Origin: Pseudomonas sp. MM211
GTDB taxonomy: Bacteria; Pseudomonadota; Gammaproteobacteria; Pseudomonadales; Pseudomonadaceae
Direction: 5' to 3'
NCBI RefSeq assembly: GCF_020386635.1
Contig: NZ_CP081942.1
Span: 744,001-808,000, forward strand
DNA: 64,000 nucleotides
This document shows, piece by piece, positions 26,324 through 35,315 of the stretch (positions are counted from its first letter, which is position 1; every line of letters starts with the position of its first letter). Below the pieces are notes generated by a model. The model had not been told where the DNA came from and did no database searches. It saw only the letters and a list, made by a program, of their open reading frames with translations. Both the position numbers and the translations under genes were made by a program.

Positions 26324-27208
26324 ATGACACCCAAGGACATACTGCTGGCAGCTGTGGTGATCGTCGCCTGGGGCGTCAACTTCGTGATCATCAAGGTCGG
26401 CCTGGAAGGCGTACCGCCGATGCTGCTCGGCGCCCTGCGTTTCGCACTGGCGGCGTTCCCGGCGATTCTCTTCATCCGCCGCCCGGACATGCCGCTGCGC
26501 TGGCTGCTCGCGTATGGCCTGACCATCTCCCTGGGGCAGTTCGCCTTTCTGTTCTCGGCCATGTACGCCGGCATGCCCGCCGGCCTGGCTTCGCTGGTGC
26601 TGCAGGCGCAGGCCTTCTTCACCCTGGGTTTCGCCGCGCTGTTCATCGGCGAAACGGTGCGCCGCAGCAGCCTGATTGGATTGGTCGTGGCGGCCGCAGG
26701 GCTGCTGCTGATCGGCAGCGAAAGCGGGCGTAGCTTCACCCTGGCCGGTTTCGTACTGACCCTGTGTGCGGCGGCGATGTGGGGGCTGGGCAATATCGTC
26801 ACCAAGCGCATCGGCAAGGTGAACCTGGTCAGCCTGGTGGTATGGGGCAGCCTGATTCCGCCGCTGCCGTTCCTGGCGTTGTCGCTGATGCTCGAAGGGC
26901 CTGCGCAGATCGAAACGGCGCTGCGCAACATTTCCCTCAGCTCACTGCTGGTCATCGCCTACCTGGCGTTCGTCGCCACCCTGCTCGGCTACGGCCTGTG
27001 GAGCCGCCTGCTATCACGCTACCCGGCCAGCCAGGTGGCACCCTTCTCGCTGCTGGTGCCGGTGGTTGGCCTCAGCTCAGCCTGGCTGTTGCTGGGCGAA
27101 GGGCTAAGCAGCGTACAGTGGGTCGGCGCCGCCATCGTCATGCTGGGGCTGCTGATCAACGTGTTTGGTGCGCGCCTGTTGCAGCAATTGCGCGGTGCGT
27201 CAGCCTGA
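26324..27208 (+). CDS. EamA/DMT-family exporter
   Basis: 294 residues, ten predicted transmembrane helices in two EamA repeats (about 1-140 and 145-290). AAVVIVAWGVNFVIIKVGLEG at the start and SLLVPVVGLSSAWLLLGE in the second repeat are typical of the RhaT/YdcZ/EamA (O-acetylserine/cysteine exporter) branch. The substrate is unknown. ATG at 26324 begins the first helix; the longer frame to 26174 runs through the crc terminator and is rejected. Confidence 0.88.
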   Translation: MTPKDILLAAVVIVAWGVNFVIIKVGLEGVPPMLLGALRFALAAFPAILFIRRPDMPLRWLLAYGLTISLGQFAFLFSAMYAGMPAGLASLVLQAQAFFTLGFAALFIGETVRRSSLIGLVVAAAGLLLIGSESGRSFTLAGFVLTLCAAAMWGLGNIVTKRIGKVNLVSLVVWGSLIPPLPFLALSLMLEGPAQIETALRNISLSSLLVIAYLAFVATLLGYGLWSRLLSRYPASQVAPFSLLVPVVGLSSAWLLLGEGLSSVQWVGAAIVMLGLLINVFGARLLQQLRGASA

Positions 27209-27260
27209 CGGCGGGATAATAGCGACGCGAGCTGAATGCCAGATCCGCGCAGCAACCGCT

Positions 27261-27361
27261 ATCGCCGAAGGACTAGACGTCCCCCGGCTCCTACAAAGTG
27301 CGGCGCACGAAGATTTTTGCTGGCGATCCGAGTTCCGTAGGAGCCGGCTTGCCGGCGATCT
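27261..27361. repeat. REP-like element pair (BIME-like)
   Basis: The right copy (27338-27361) reads GTAGGAGCCGG then CTTGCCGGCGATC, the core of the common Pseudomonas REP sequence. The left copy in opposite orientation is degenerate (CCGGCTCCTAC at 27284-27294, ATCGCCG at 27261-27267). The perfect 11-bp arms 27284-27294 and 27338-27348 would form a stem between convergent EamA and trmB genes. The rest of the 179-bp gap shows nothing else. Confidence 0.75.
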
Positions 27362-27387
27362 TTGACGGATGCCAGTTATCCGCTCGA

Positions 27388-28104
27388 TCAGTCGATACGC
27401 TCGAACTTCAGATCCCACACACCGTGCCCCAAGCGCTCGCCGCGGCGCTCGAACTTGGTCACCGGGCGTTCAGCCGGACGCTCTACGCAGCGGCCATCGG
27501 CGGCCTGATTGCGATAGCCTGGGGCAACACTCATCACTTCCAGCATGTATTCGGCATAGGGTTCCCAGTCAGTGGCCATGTGCAGCACGCCGCCGACCTT
27601 GAGCTTCTGACGTACCAGTTCGGCGAATGCTGGCTGAACGATACGACGCTTGTTATGACGCGCCTTGTGCCAGGGGTCAGGGAAGAACAGCAGCACGCGA
27701 TCGAGGCTGGCGTCGGCCACACACTGACGCAGCACTTCCAGCGCATCGCAGCTGTACACACGCAGGTTGCTGAGGTTCTGGGTCATCACCCCGTTGAGCA
27801 ACGCACCAACGCCTGGCCGGTGTACTTCGACGCAGATGAAGTCCTGCTCAGGCGCTGCGGCGGCCATCTCCAGGGTGGAGTGGCCCATGCCGAAGCCGAT
27901 CTCGAAAGTGCGCGGCGCCTGACGCCCGAATACCGCGTCGAAGTCCTGCAGGCCATCGCTCAACTCCAGGCCAAACTTCGGCAGGCCCTGATCGAAGCCA
28001 CGCTGCTGGCCTTCGGTCATGCGCCCGGCACGCATCACAAAGCTCTTGATGGCGCGCATGTGCCGTGGGGTTTCTTCGGCTGGGGTTTGTTCGATATCGC
28101 TCAT
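27388..28104 (-). CDS. trmB: TrmB, tRNA (guanine-46-N7)-methyltransferase
   Basis: 238 residues. The SAM-binding motif [15 protein letters not shown] and the family signature [16 protein letters not shown] identify TrmB, which methylates G46 of tRNA variable loops. Start [15 protein letters not shown] at 28104; an upstream in-frame ATG at 28173 adds a non-conserved segment. It lies 105 bp downstream of thiG, as in other pseudomonads. Confidence 0.95.
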   Translation of the reverse strand: MSDIEQTPAEETPRHMRAIKSFVMRAGRMTEGQQRGFDQGLPKFGLELSDGLQDFDAVFGRQAPRTFEIGFGMGHSTLEMAAAAPEQDFICVEVHRPGVGALLNGVMTQNLSNLRVYSCDALEVLRQCVADASLDRVLLFFPDPWHKARHNKRRIVQPAFAELVRQKLKVGGVLHMATDWEPYAEYMLEVMSVAPGYRNQAADGRCVERPAERPVTKFERRGERLGHGVWDLKFERID

Positions 28105-28209
28105 GGGGTACTCGGGACACGGAAAAGGGAAAGAGAAAACCGCGAACGGGGACTGCCTGCCCCCGTTCGGCACCTGCGTGGCAGGCTGAACTTAGCGTCT
28201 GTTCACGGC

Positions 28210-29004
28210 CTAGCGGATCATGCCGTCGAGGGGCGACGACGCGCTGGCGTAGAGCTTCTTCGGCATGCGCCCGGCCAGGTAGGCCAGGCGGCCGGCCTCG
28301 ATGGCGTATTTCATGGCCTGGGCCATCAGCACTGGCTGCTGGGCATGGGCGATGGCGCTGTTCATCAACACCGCCTCGCAGCCAAGCTCCATGGCGATGG
28401 TCGCGTCGGAAGCGGTGCCCACGCCGGCATCCACCAACACCGGCACGGTCGCTTCTTCAAGGATGATGCGCAAGTTGTAAGGGTTGCAGATACCCAGCCC
28501 GGTGCCGATCAGGCCGGCCAGCGGCATCACCGCGATGCAGCCCATTTCCGCCAGTTGCCGGGCGATGATCGGGTCGTCGCTGGTGTACACCATCACGTCG
28601 AACCCTTCCTTGACCAGCACTTCGGCGGCCTTGAGGGTTTCGATCACGTTGGGGAACAAGGTCTTCTGGTCGGCCAACACTTCCAGCTTGACCAGCTTGT
28701 GGCCATCGAGCAGCTCACGGGCCAGGCGGCAGGTGCGCACGGCTTCGACGGCGTCGTAGCAACCGGCGGTGTTCGGCAGGATGGTGTAGCGATCCGGCGA
28801 AATCACGTCGAGCAGGTTGGGCTCACCCGGGTTCTGGCCGATGTTGGTACGACGCACCGCCACGGTAACGATCTCCGCGCCCGAGGCCTCGATGGCTGCA
28901 CGGGTCTCGTCGAGATCCTTGTATTTACCGGTGCCGACCAGCAGGCGCGACTGATAGGTACGGCCGGCCAGGGTAAAGGGCTTGTCGCTGACAACGTGGC
29001 TCAT
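28210..29004 (-). CDS. thiG: ThiG, thiazole synthase
   Basis: 264 residues, TIM barrel. The Schiff-base Lys is probably Lys106 in [29 protein letters not shown] is the phosphate-binding end of the barrel. It forms the thiazole phosphate of thiamine from deoxyxylulose phosphate, dehydroglycine and ThiS-thiocarboxylate. It is 45 bp after thiS in the same direction. I did not find an obvious TPP riboswitch in the short leader. Confidence 0.96.
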   Translation of the reverse strand: MSHVVSDKPFTLAGRTYQSRLLVGTGKYKDLDETRAAIEASGAEIVTVAVRRTNIGQNPGEPNLLDVISPDRYTILPNTAGCYDAVEAVRTCRLARELLDGHKLVKLEVLADQKTLFPNVIETLKAAEVLVKEGFDVMVYTSDDPIIARQLAEMGCIAVMPLAGLIGTGLGICNPYNLRIILEEATVPVLVDAGVGTASDATIAMELGCEAVLMNSAIAHAQQPVLMAQAMKYAIEAGRLAYLAGRMPKKLYASASSPLDGMIR

Positions 29005-29049
29005 GGGGATTCCTCTGCACGGAAGAGTTGTAAGGGCGTGGCGCAGGGC

Positions 29050-29250
29050 TCAACCGCCGCCGATGGCGTGTACCACTTCGAGGCTATCGCCGTCGGCCAA
29101 CGCCGTGCTGGCGTACTGGCTGCGCGGAACGATATCGAGGTTGCGCTCGACTGCAACGCGGCGTCCCGCCAGCTGCAGGTGCTCGATCAAGTCGGCGACA
29201 CTGGCGCCTGCGGGCAACTCGAGGGCTTCACCGTTCAACTGGATATGCAT
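29050..29250 (-). CDS. thiS: ThiS, sulphur carrier protein
   Basis: 66 residues with ubiquitin-like fold: [20 protein letters not shown] at the start and VVHAIGGG at the end. The C-terminal Gly-Gly is the site of adenylation and thiocarboxylation; here three glycines close the chain. It supplies sulphur to ThiG, encoded directly downstream. Confidence 0.95.
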   Translation of the reverse strand: MHIQLNGEALELPAGASVADLIEHLQLAGRRVAVERNLDIVPRSQYASTALADGDSLEVVHAIGGG

Positions 29251-29332
29251 GGCGACACGTCACAACAGGAGAAAGGGCCGGCATTCTAGCCCGATCACCG
29301 ACGATGACCAAGGCACTGACCGGCCATTCGTC

Positions 29333-29704
29333 TCAGGCCATGCGCCAGGCGAGCAGCCCCAGGCACGCCCAACCGGCCAGAAAAGCCAGGCCGCCGAACG
29401 GAGTGACGATACCCAGCTTGCTGACGCCACTGAGGGTGAGCAGATAGAGGCTGCCGGAAAACAGCACGATGCCCACGGCGAAGAAGCTACCCGCCAGGTT
29501 CACCAGGCGGCCCGGCACCAGCAAGGCGAGAACCGCCACGCCGAGCAATGCCAGGGCATGGATCAGTTGGTAATGGGTACCGGTTTGAAACACGGCCAGG
29601 TATTCGGGGCTCAGCCTGCTCTTCAGGCCATGAGCCGCGAACGCCCCCAGAGCAACACCGGAAAAGCCGGCAAACGCCGACAACAGCAACCACAGGCGAA
29701 CCAT
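29333..29704 (-). CDS. DUF423 family small membrane protein
   Basis: 123 residues, four transmembrane helices. GVALGAFAAHGLKSRLSPEYL and FQTGTHYQLIHALALL are the hallmark motifs of DUF423 (YwdK/YgdD-like); function unknown. I use the ATG at 29704 (GGTGAGGA ribosome binding site). The frame continues to 29833, but the extra residues are Ala/Arg-rich and overlap the mtgA promoter. It lies 82 bp upstream of thiS on the same strand and is divergent from mtgA. Confidence 0.88.
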   Translation of the reverse strand: MVRLWLLLSAFAGFSGVALGAFAAHGLKSRLSPEYLAVFQTGTHYQLIHALALLGVAVLALLVPGRLVNLAGSFFAVGIVLFSGSLYLLTLSGVSKLGIVTPFGGLAFLAGWACLGLLAWRMA

Positions 29705-29853
29705 AGCGTCCTCACCAATCATCATGGGATGAGGCAGTTTACGCCCTCGACCGTCCCTTAGCGCGCTCGCAATTGCCGCAGCGGCGGCAGCGTTGCCCGC
29801 AAGGGCGCTGGGAACCGTATAATGATCGGCCAATCAAGCCTGGCTCCCTGCGC

Positions 29854-30576
29854 ATGCTCCGATCCATTCGCCGCGTCCTGCTGAAGCTGCTGTTCTGGTT
29901 CATCGCCGGTTCCGTCCTGCTGGTGCTCGCCTTCCGCTGGGTTCCGCCACCAGGTACGGCGCTGATGGTCGAGCGCAAGATCGAATCCTGGATCGACGGT
30001 AAACCCATTGACCTGCAGCGCAGCTGGCGTTCCTGGGAGCAGTTGCCCGACGACCTGAAGATTGCGGTCATCGCCAGCGAAGATCAGAAGTTCGCCCAGC
30101 ACTGGGGCTTCGATGTCGACGCGATCAAGGCCGCGGTATCGCACAACCAGCAGGGTGGCTCGGTGCGGGGTGCCAGCACGCTGAGCCAACAGGTGGCGAA
30201 GAATCTGTTTCTCTGGTCAGGCCGCAGTTGGCTGCGCAAGGGTTTCGAGGTGTGGTTCACCGGATTGATCGAACTGCTGTGGCCCAAGCAGCGCATCCTC
30301 GAGGTTTACCTCAACAGCGCCGAATGGGCCGACGGCGTATTCGGCGCGGAAGCCGCGGCGCAGCATCATTTCAACACCGGCGCGTCCTACCTCTCGGCGC
30401 GCCAGGCCAGCCTGCTGGCAGCCGTGCTACCGAACCCGCGACAGCTCGATGCGGGCCGCCCCAGCGGCTACGTCAACCAACGCGCCAACTGGATCCGCCG
30501 GCAGATGCGCCAACTCGGCGGCAGCCACTACCTGAACCAGCTACAGGCACCTCGGCCAGGCTGGTGGGAGAAGTAG
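29854..30576 (+). CDS. mtgA: MtgA, monofunctional peptidoglycan glycosyltransferase
   Basis: 240 residues. One N-terminal membrane anchor (about 10-30, LLFWFIAGSVLLVLAF), then a GT51 domain with the catalytic Glu in VIASEDQKFAQHWGFD, GASTLSQQVAKNLFLW, and RILEVYLNSAEWADGVFG. It polymerises lipid II into glycan strands without a transpeptidase domain. Start ATG at 29854 gives the expected length. Confidence 0.95.
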   Translation: MLRSIRRVLLKLLFWFIAGSVLLVLAFRWVPPPGTALMVERKIESWIDGKPIDLQRSWRSWEQLPDDLKIAVIASEDQKFAQHWGFDVDAIKAAVSHNQQGGSVRGASTLSQQVAKNLFLWSGRSWLRKGFEVWFTGLIELLWPKQRILEVYLNSAEWADGVFGAEAAAQHHFNTGASYLSARQASLLAAVLPNPRQLDAGRPSGYVNQRANWIRRQMRQLGGSHYLNQLQAPRPGWWEK

Positions 30577-30614
30577 GCTGGGTCGGGATACATAACGGGC
30601 GCGATGCGAGCAAT

Positions 30615-30752
30615 GGGTGGGCTGAAGTCCCCAGGGGCATGAACCGTAGGGTGGGGCTTTAGCCCACCAAAGCCATTCAACCCGACGGTGGCGCATGCGG
30701 CTCAGCTCCTCGGGCTGTGGGCGTTGTGATGGTGGGCTGAAGCCCACCCTAC
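30615..30752. repeat. GGTGGGCT-AGCCCACC palindromic repeats
   Basis: Within the 370-bp gap between mtgA and rpoH three related palindromic units occur: a decayed one at 30615-30632, one at 30646-30668 (GTAGGGTGGGGCTTTAGCCCACC) and one in opposite orientation at 30731-30752 (GGTGGGCTGAAGCCCACCCTAC). They look like dispersed intergenic palindromes of the REP kind. No gene is seen between 30577 and 30946. Confidence 0.7.
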
Positions 30753-30778
30753 CCGATCGGACGGAGAGCGTGGAGCTA

Positions 30779-30850
30779 TCACCGAGCTTTGTGGAAACGG
30801 GCCATACCCGTGATTTCGCGCGCATGGCGCGCTCCCACAAAGCTCGGTGA
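30779..30850. repeat. 72-bp structure with perfect 16-bp inverted repeat arms
   Basis: TCACCGAGCTTTGTGG (30779-30794) and CCACAAAGCTCGGTGA (30835-30850) are exact inverse complements. The 40 bases between hold two smaller hairpins (CGGGccataCCCG and GCGCGCatGGCGCGC), giving a cruciform-like, branched structure. Confidence 0.75.
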
Positions 30851-30901
30851 TGTCCGCTACCGCCACTTTGCGCCAATCCGCAAAACGGCCTACAAACGAA
30901 A

Positions 30902-30925
30902 ACGCCCCGAACAATGTCGGGGCGT
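30902..30925 (-). terminator. intrinsic terminator of rpoH
   Basis: ACGCCCCGA (30902-30910), a six-base loop and TCGGGGCGT (30917-30925). On the minus strand it lies 22 bases after the rpoH stop and is followed by TTTTCG. The left and right arms match those of the terminator after crc. Confidence 0.88.
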
Positions 30926-30946
30926 TTTGGCTTCAGCGGGTCAGAA

Positions 30947-31801
30947 TCAGGTGGCGATGGAGCCCTTGAGCTTGTTCATCGCGTTCTTCTCCAACTGACG
31001 GATACGCTCCGCCGAAACGTTGTACTTGGCCGCCAGCTCGTGCAGCGTGGCCTTTTCTTCAGCCAGCCAGCGCTGCTGAAGGATATCGCGGCTACGCTCG
31101 TCGAGCGCCCCGAGAGCCTCGTGCAGATTAGCGCTGGAGGTGTCGCTCCAGTCTTCGTCTTCCATCTGCCTCGCAGGATCGTAGCGATGGTCTTCCAAGT
31201 ACTGAGCTGGCGAATGGAAGGCACTGTCGTCGTCGGCATCGGCGGCTGGGTCGAAGGCCATGTCATGGCCGGTCAGACGGCTTTCCATCTCACGGACTTC
31301 ACGCGCCTCGACACCCAGGCTTTCGGCCACGGCATTGACTTCATCGTTGTTCAACCAGGCCAGACGCTTCTTCTGGCTGCGCAGGTTGAAGAACAACTTG
31401 CGCTGAGCCTTGGTGGTCGCGACCTTGACGATGCGCCAGTTGCGCAGGATGAACTCGTGGATTTCGGCACGAATCCAGTGCACGGCGAAAGACACCAGGC
31501 GCACACCCATTTCCGGGTTGAAGCGCTTGACCGCCTTCATCAGGCCGACGTTGCCCTCCTGGATCAGGTCAGCCTGAGCCAGGCCATAGCCGGAATAACT
31601 GCGCGCGATGTGCACGACGAAACGAAGGTGAGCCAGCACCATCTGGCGGGCGGCCTCAAGATCCTGGCTGTAGAAGAGATTGCCGGCCAGTTCGCGCTCC
31701 TGCTCAGGCGTCAGCAGCGGAATGCTGTTGACTGCATGCACGTATGCTTCCAGGTTTGCGCCTGGAACCAGAGCATGAACAGGTTGCAAAGAAGTGGACA
31801 T
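30947..31801 (-). CDS. rpoH: RpoH, heat-shock sigma factor (sigma-32)
   Basis: 284 residues, equal to the P. aeruginosa protein. Region 2 contains [45 protein letters not shown]. The RpoH-specific box is QRKLFFNLR, and region 4 carries [23 protein letters not shown]. It directs RNA polymerase to heat-shock promoters. Start ATG 31801 has a GGAGGA site. The leader contains a 17-base hairpin (31828-31844). It lies 132 bp downstream of ftsX. Confidence 0.97.
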   Translation of the reverse strand: MSTSLQPVHALVPGANLEAYVHAVNSIPLLTPEQERELAGNLFYSQDLEAARQMVLAHLRFVVHIARSYSGYGLAQADLIQEGNVGLMKAVKRFNPEMGVRLVSFAVHWIRAEIHEFILRNWRIVKVATTKAQRKLFFNLRSQKKRLAWLNNDEVNAVAESLGVEAREVREMESRLTGHDMAFDPAADADDDSAFHSPAQYLEDHRYDPARQMEDEDWSDTSSANLHEALGALDERSRDILQQRWLAEEKATLHELAAKYNVSAERIRQLEKNAMNKLKGSIAT

Positions 31802-31827
31802 TTGAATCCTCCGATTCACATAACGTA

Positions 31828-31844
31828 CGCAGTGTAGCACTGCG
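31828..31844 (-). promoter_or_regulatory. hairpin in rpoH leader
   Basis: CGCAGTG-tag-CACTGCG, a perfect 7-bp stem with a three-base loop, ends 26 bases upstream of the rpoH ATG and sits between a TTGCGC and a TTATGT hexamer (18 bp apart) that could be -35/-10 elements. It is either an operator dyad in the promoter spacer or an RNA hairpin of a longer leader. Confidence 0.4.
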
Positions 31845-31933
31845 CAATATGACCGGAAGCCCCCATCCTGGTTCCCCGATCAATAGTCAATATCAACCAA
31901 ATCAATAAGTTGGCGAGGCGTCAAACTAGAGCC

Positions 31934-32950
31934 TCAGCGGGGGGCAAGCTCCCTTAGGTGTCGCGCCACCGCCAGCCACGCACCGATATACCCCAACAGC
32001 ACCGCTCCCAGCAATAGGGAGAAGCCGTCCCCTGATGGCACACCGGCCAGGGCGAAGTCACTGCCGTACAAACCGGACAGGCGCACCACCGCATCGTTCA
32101 ACCAGTTCAAGCCGAAGGCCAGCACCAGCCAGGACAGCACACCGGCGCCCAGGCCGTACAGCGCGCCCATATAAAGGAAGGGACGACGAACGTAGCTGTC
32201 GGTACCGCCGACCAGCTTGATCACTTCGATCTCGGTGCGGCGGTTCTCGATATGCAGGCGAATGGTGTTACCGATCACCAGCAGCAGCGCCATGATCAGC
32301 AAAACCGTGAGGCCAAAAACGAAACGGTCGCCCAGCTTGAGGATCGCGCTCAAACGCTCGACCCAGACCAAATCCAGCTGTGCCTGCTGCACGTTGGGCA
32401 GCTCTGCCAAACGCAAACGCAACGCCTCAAGAGTGGCTTTGTCGACTTCCTTGGGCGTTACCAGCACAGCGCCGGGCAACGGATTGTTCGGCAATTCTTT
32501 GAGGGCTTCGCCCAACCCGGACTGCTGCTGGAACTCTTCCAAGGCCTTGTCGCGGCTGATCCATTCGGCTTCGGCGACGTCGCCCATGCCGGCGATTTCT
32601 TCGCGCAGGGCCTGGCCCTGACTATCGCTGGCGTCGATAGTGAGGAACACCGAAATCTGCGCGGCACGCTCCCAAGTGCCGCCAAGACGCTCGACATTGC
32701 CAAGCAGCAGCGACAGGCCCATGGGCAGGCTCAGCGCCACGGCCATCACCAGGCAGGTGAAGAAGCTGCCGATCGGATGCTTACCAAGACGGCGCAGGCT
32801 GTCGACCAGGCTGGCACGGTGGTTTTCCACCCACGCGCGCGCGAGGGTACGGAAATCCGGTTCGTCGTTCGGGCCCTGGGGCTCGGCGTTCTTCGGTGCC
32901 GCGCCGACTCGCTGGGCGGGCTGCGGTGGTGGTACGCGGGAGGCACTCAT
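31934..32950 (-). CDS. ftsX: FtsX, cell-division ABC-like permease
   Basis: 338 residues: a Pro/Gln-rich cytoplasmic N-terminus, TM1 near 70-92, a periplasmic domain (about 95-215), and three C-terminal helices (FVFGLTVLLIMALLLVIGNT onward). With FtsE it controls septal amidase activation through EnvC-type partners. Its start overlaps the ftsE stop by four bases (ATGA). Confidence 0.95.
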   Translation of the reverse strand: MSASRVPPPQPAQRVGAAPKNAEPQGPNDEPDFRTLARAWVENHRASLVDSLRRLGKHPIGSFFTCLVMAVALSLPMGLSLLLGNVERLGGTWERAAQISVFLTIDASDSQGQALREEIAGMGDVAEAEWISRDKALEEFQQQSGLGEALKELPNNPLPGAVLVTPKEVDKATLEALRLRLAELPNVQQAQLDLVWVERLSAILKLGDRFVFGLTVLLIMALLLVIGNTIRLHIENRRTEIEVIKLVGGTDSYVRRPFLYMGALYGLGAGVLSWLVLAFGLNWLNDAVVRLSGLYGSDFALAGVPSGDGFSLLLGAVLLGYIGAWLAVARHLRELAPR

Positions 32951-33618
32951 TCCGCCGCCTCCCCGTCGCCGATCAGGCGGCCACGCTGCAGGGTGAGCAT
33001 GCGATGGCGCATGCGGGCGATCAGGGCCAGGTCGTGACTGGCGATCAGCACGCTGGTGCCAAGGCGGTTGATGTCTTCGAATACGCCCATGATTTCCGCC
33101 GCCAGACGCGGGTCGAGGTTACCGGTGGGTTCGTCGGCCAGCAGCAGGGCCGGACGATGGACGATGGCGCGGGCGATGCCAACGCGCTGTTGCTGACCAG
33201 TCGACAGGTCGCCTGGGTACAGCTCGGCCTTGTCGCTGAGGGAGACTCGCTCCAGCGCAGCGCCGACACGGCGGCCGATATCACTCTTGGAAAGACCGAG
33301 GATCTGCAGCGGCAGGGCGATGTTGTCGAACACGCTGCGATCGAACAGCAGTTGGTGGTTCTGGAACACCACGCCGATCTGCCGACGCAGGAAGGGAATC
33401 TGCGCATTGGTGATCTGCGACAGATCCTGACCGGCAAGCAACAGCTTGCCCGACGTCGGGCGCTCCATGGCCAGCAGTAAACGCAGCAGCGTGCTCTTGC
33501 CGGCGCCAGAATGGCCGGTGACGAACAGAAACTCGCCGCGACGGACGCGGAAACTCAACTCATGCAACCCGACATGACCGTTGGGGTAACGCTTGCCGAC
33601 CTGCTCGAATCGGATCAT
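32947..33618 (-). CDS. ftsE: FtsE, cell-division ATPase
   Basis: 223 residues. Walker A GHSGAGKST, signature LSTGQQQR, Walker B LLLADEPTGNLD and switch His in IASHDLAL are intact. Start MIRFEQVGKRYPNG at 33618; the ATG overlaps the last base of the ftsY stop (TGATG), so translation of ftsY-ftsE-ftsX is coupled throughout. The open frame upstream of 33618 lies inside ftsY and is not used. Confidence 0.96.
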   Translation of the reverse strand: MIRFEQVGKRYPNGHVGLHELSFRVRRGEFLFVTGHSGAGKSTLLRLLLAMERPTSGKLLLAGQDLSQITNAQIPFLRRQIGVVFQNHQLLFDRSVFDNIALPLQILGLSKSDIGRRVGAALERVSLSDKAELYPGDLSTGQQQRVGIARAIVHRPALLLADEPTGNLDPRLAAEIMGVFEDINRLGTSVLIASHDLALIARMRHRMLTLQRGRLIGDGEAAE

Positions 33619-35048
33619 CACTGCTCCCGTTGCTGGAAAAGCGCCTGAACGAAGGGTTCGGCCTCGAAAGTGCGCAGATCGTCGATGCCTTCGCCAACGC
33701 CGATATAGCGAATGGGCAGGCCGAACTGCTTGGCCAGGGCGAAAATCACCCCCCCTTGGCCGTACCATCCAGCTTGGTCAGGGCCAGACCGGTCAAGTTC
33801 ACTGTCTGGTTGAATTGTTTAGCCTGGTTGATCGCGTTCTGTCCGGTACCGGCATCGAGCACCAGCAGCACTTCGTGGGGCGCAGTGTCATCCAGTTTGC
33901 CGATCACCCGGCGCACCTTCTTCAACTCTTCCATCAGGTTGTCTTTGGTGTGCAGGCGCCCGGCGGTATCGGCGATCAGCACATCCATACCGCGGGCCTT
34001 GGCAGCCTGCACGGCATCGAAGATCACCGAGGCGGAATCGGCGCCAGTGTGCTGGGCGATCACAGAAATCTTGTTGCGCTCGCCCCACACCTGCAACTGC
34101 TCCACTGCGGCGGCGCGGAAAGTGTCGCCAGCAGCGAGCATGACTTTCTTGCCCTCGCCCTGCAGCTTCTTGGCCAGCTTGCCGATGGTGGTGGTCTTGC
34201 CGGCGCCGTTCACGCCCACCACCAGGATCACGAAGGGCTGCTTGTCAGTATCAATGCGCAAGGGCTGCTCAACCGGGCGCAGCAGCGCCGCGAGCTCCTC
34301 CTGCAGGGATTTGTAGAGTGCATCACTGTCGGTCAACTGCTTGCGCGCGACCTTCTGGGTCAGGCTCTGGATGATCGCCGTGGTGGCCTCGACGCCAACG
34401 TCGGCGGTGAGCAGACGGGTCTCGATTTCGTCAAGCAGATCATCGTCGATGGCCTTCTTGCCAAGGAACAGACTGGCCATGCCCTCGCCCAGGCTGGCGC
34501 TGGTTTTCGACAGGCCCTGGCGCAGCCGGGAAAACCAGCCACCCTGGTTGTCCGACGGTTTGTTCTGCTCGACGACCGGCGCGGGCACTTCGACGGGCGC
34601 AGCCAGCACGGCAGCTGGGGTCGCCGGCACGGTGTGATGAACGTCACTACCGGTGGCCAGTTCGACAGGCTGCTCAAGGGCGGCAGCAGGCTGCTCAGCG
34701 ACCGGCTCGTCCAGCGCCTCGGGGCCGTGACGGGTCGGCAGCGGGTCGATCCACGATCGGTTCTGGCGCGGGCGCCGGCTCGGTAATAGCAACCGGCTCG
34801 GGCGCAGCGACTTCAACCACAGCCGGCTCGCTCGGCTGAGGCTGCTCAGGCGCCTCGAGCGCAACCGGCTCTGGTGCTTCGAGCGCATCAGGCTGCGCCT
34901 CGGTTTCAGCCTGAGGCTGTACGGGAGCGGGCTCCACAGGCTTCTTGCGCAGCCAGCCGAACAGGCCGCGCTTTTCAGTGGCTTTCTCTGCGCCCTGTTC
35001 GGCGCTGGCATCAGGGGCCGGGGTCTTGTCGTCTTTTGAACCAAACAT
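33618..35048 (-). pseudogene. ftsY: FtsY, signal recognition particle receptor; two frameshifts in this sequence
   Basis: The product should be about 476 residues: MFGSKDDKTPAPDASAEQG, an acidic Pro/Glu-rich A domain, then the NG GTPase with GVNGAGKTTTIGKLA, DTAGRLHTK and TKLDGTAKGG. The A domain lies in one frame (stop at 34695-34697). The NG domain runs in another frame from about 34750 and stops at 33746 right after a run of seven G (minus strand, 33750-33756). The last 43 residues (VIFALAKQFG... to the stop at 33618) return to the first frame. The two shifts compensate, so the total length is a multiple of three. FtsY is essential, so a sequencing or assembly error is more likely than true decay. 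Confidence 0.85.
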
Positions 35049-35315
35049 GGAGGACGGCTATCTCAGAGGGGCGAACGCCATGGCCCTCCCACGGTGGGGC
35101 TGAGGGCAGTGCTTGGCGGCAGGCGTGCAGGGGATTCGCACACCATCGCTGCACAGACGTGGTCGCCAGTAAAACGGATGCGTATCCTAGCACCTCCGCA
35201 CATGCCACGGCTAAGCCAAGCACCCCAACTGGCGCTACGCGGTACCTGCTGCACGACCGCGGCCCAGCCGTCGTCGCAATCGCCACGCTCGACGTGGTTC
35301 TACGAGGAGAGAGGT

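Noticed and set aside
33619..33768. N-terminal extension of ftsE to 33768
   Set aside because: It reads through the end of ftsY; the conserved start MIRFEQVGKRYP at 33618 gives the correct family length.
34700..34775. Programmed ribosomal frameshift in ftsY
   Set aside because: No slippery heptamer with downstream structure was recognised here, and FtsY is not known to use frameshifting. Sequence error is simpler.
33593..34786. Plus-strand open frame of 397 codons across ftsY
   Set aside because: Antisense shadow of ftsY; the His/Gln-rich composition is typical of such frames.
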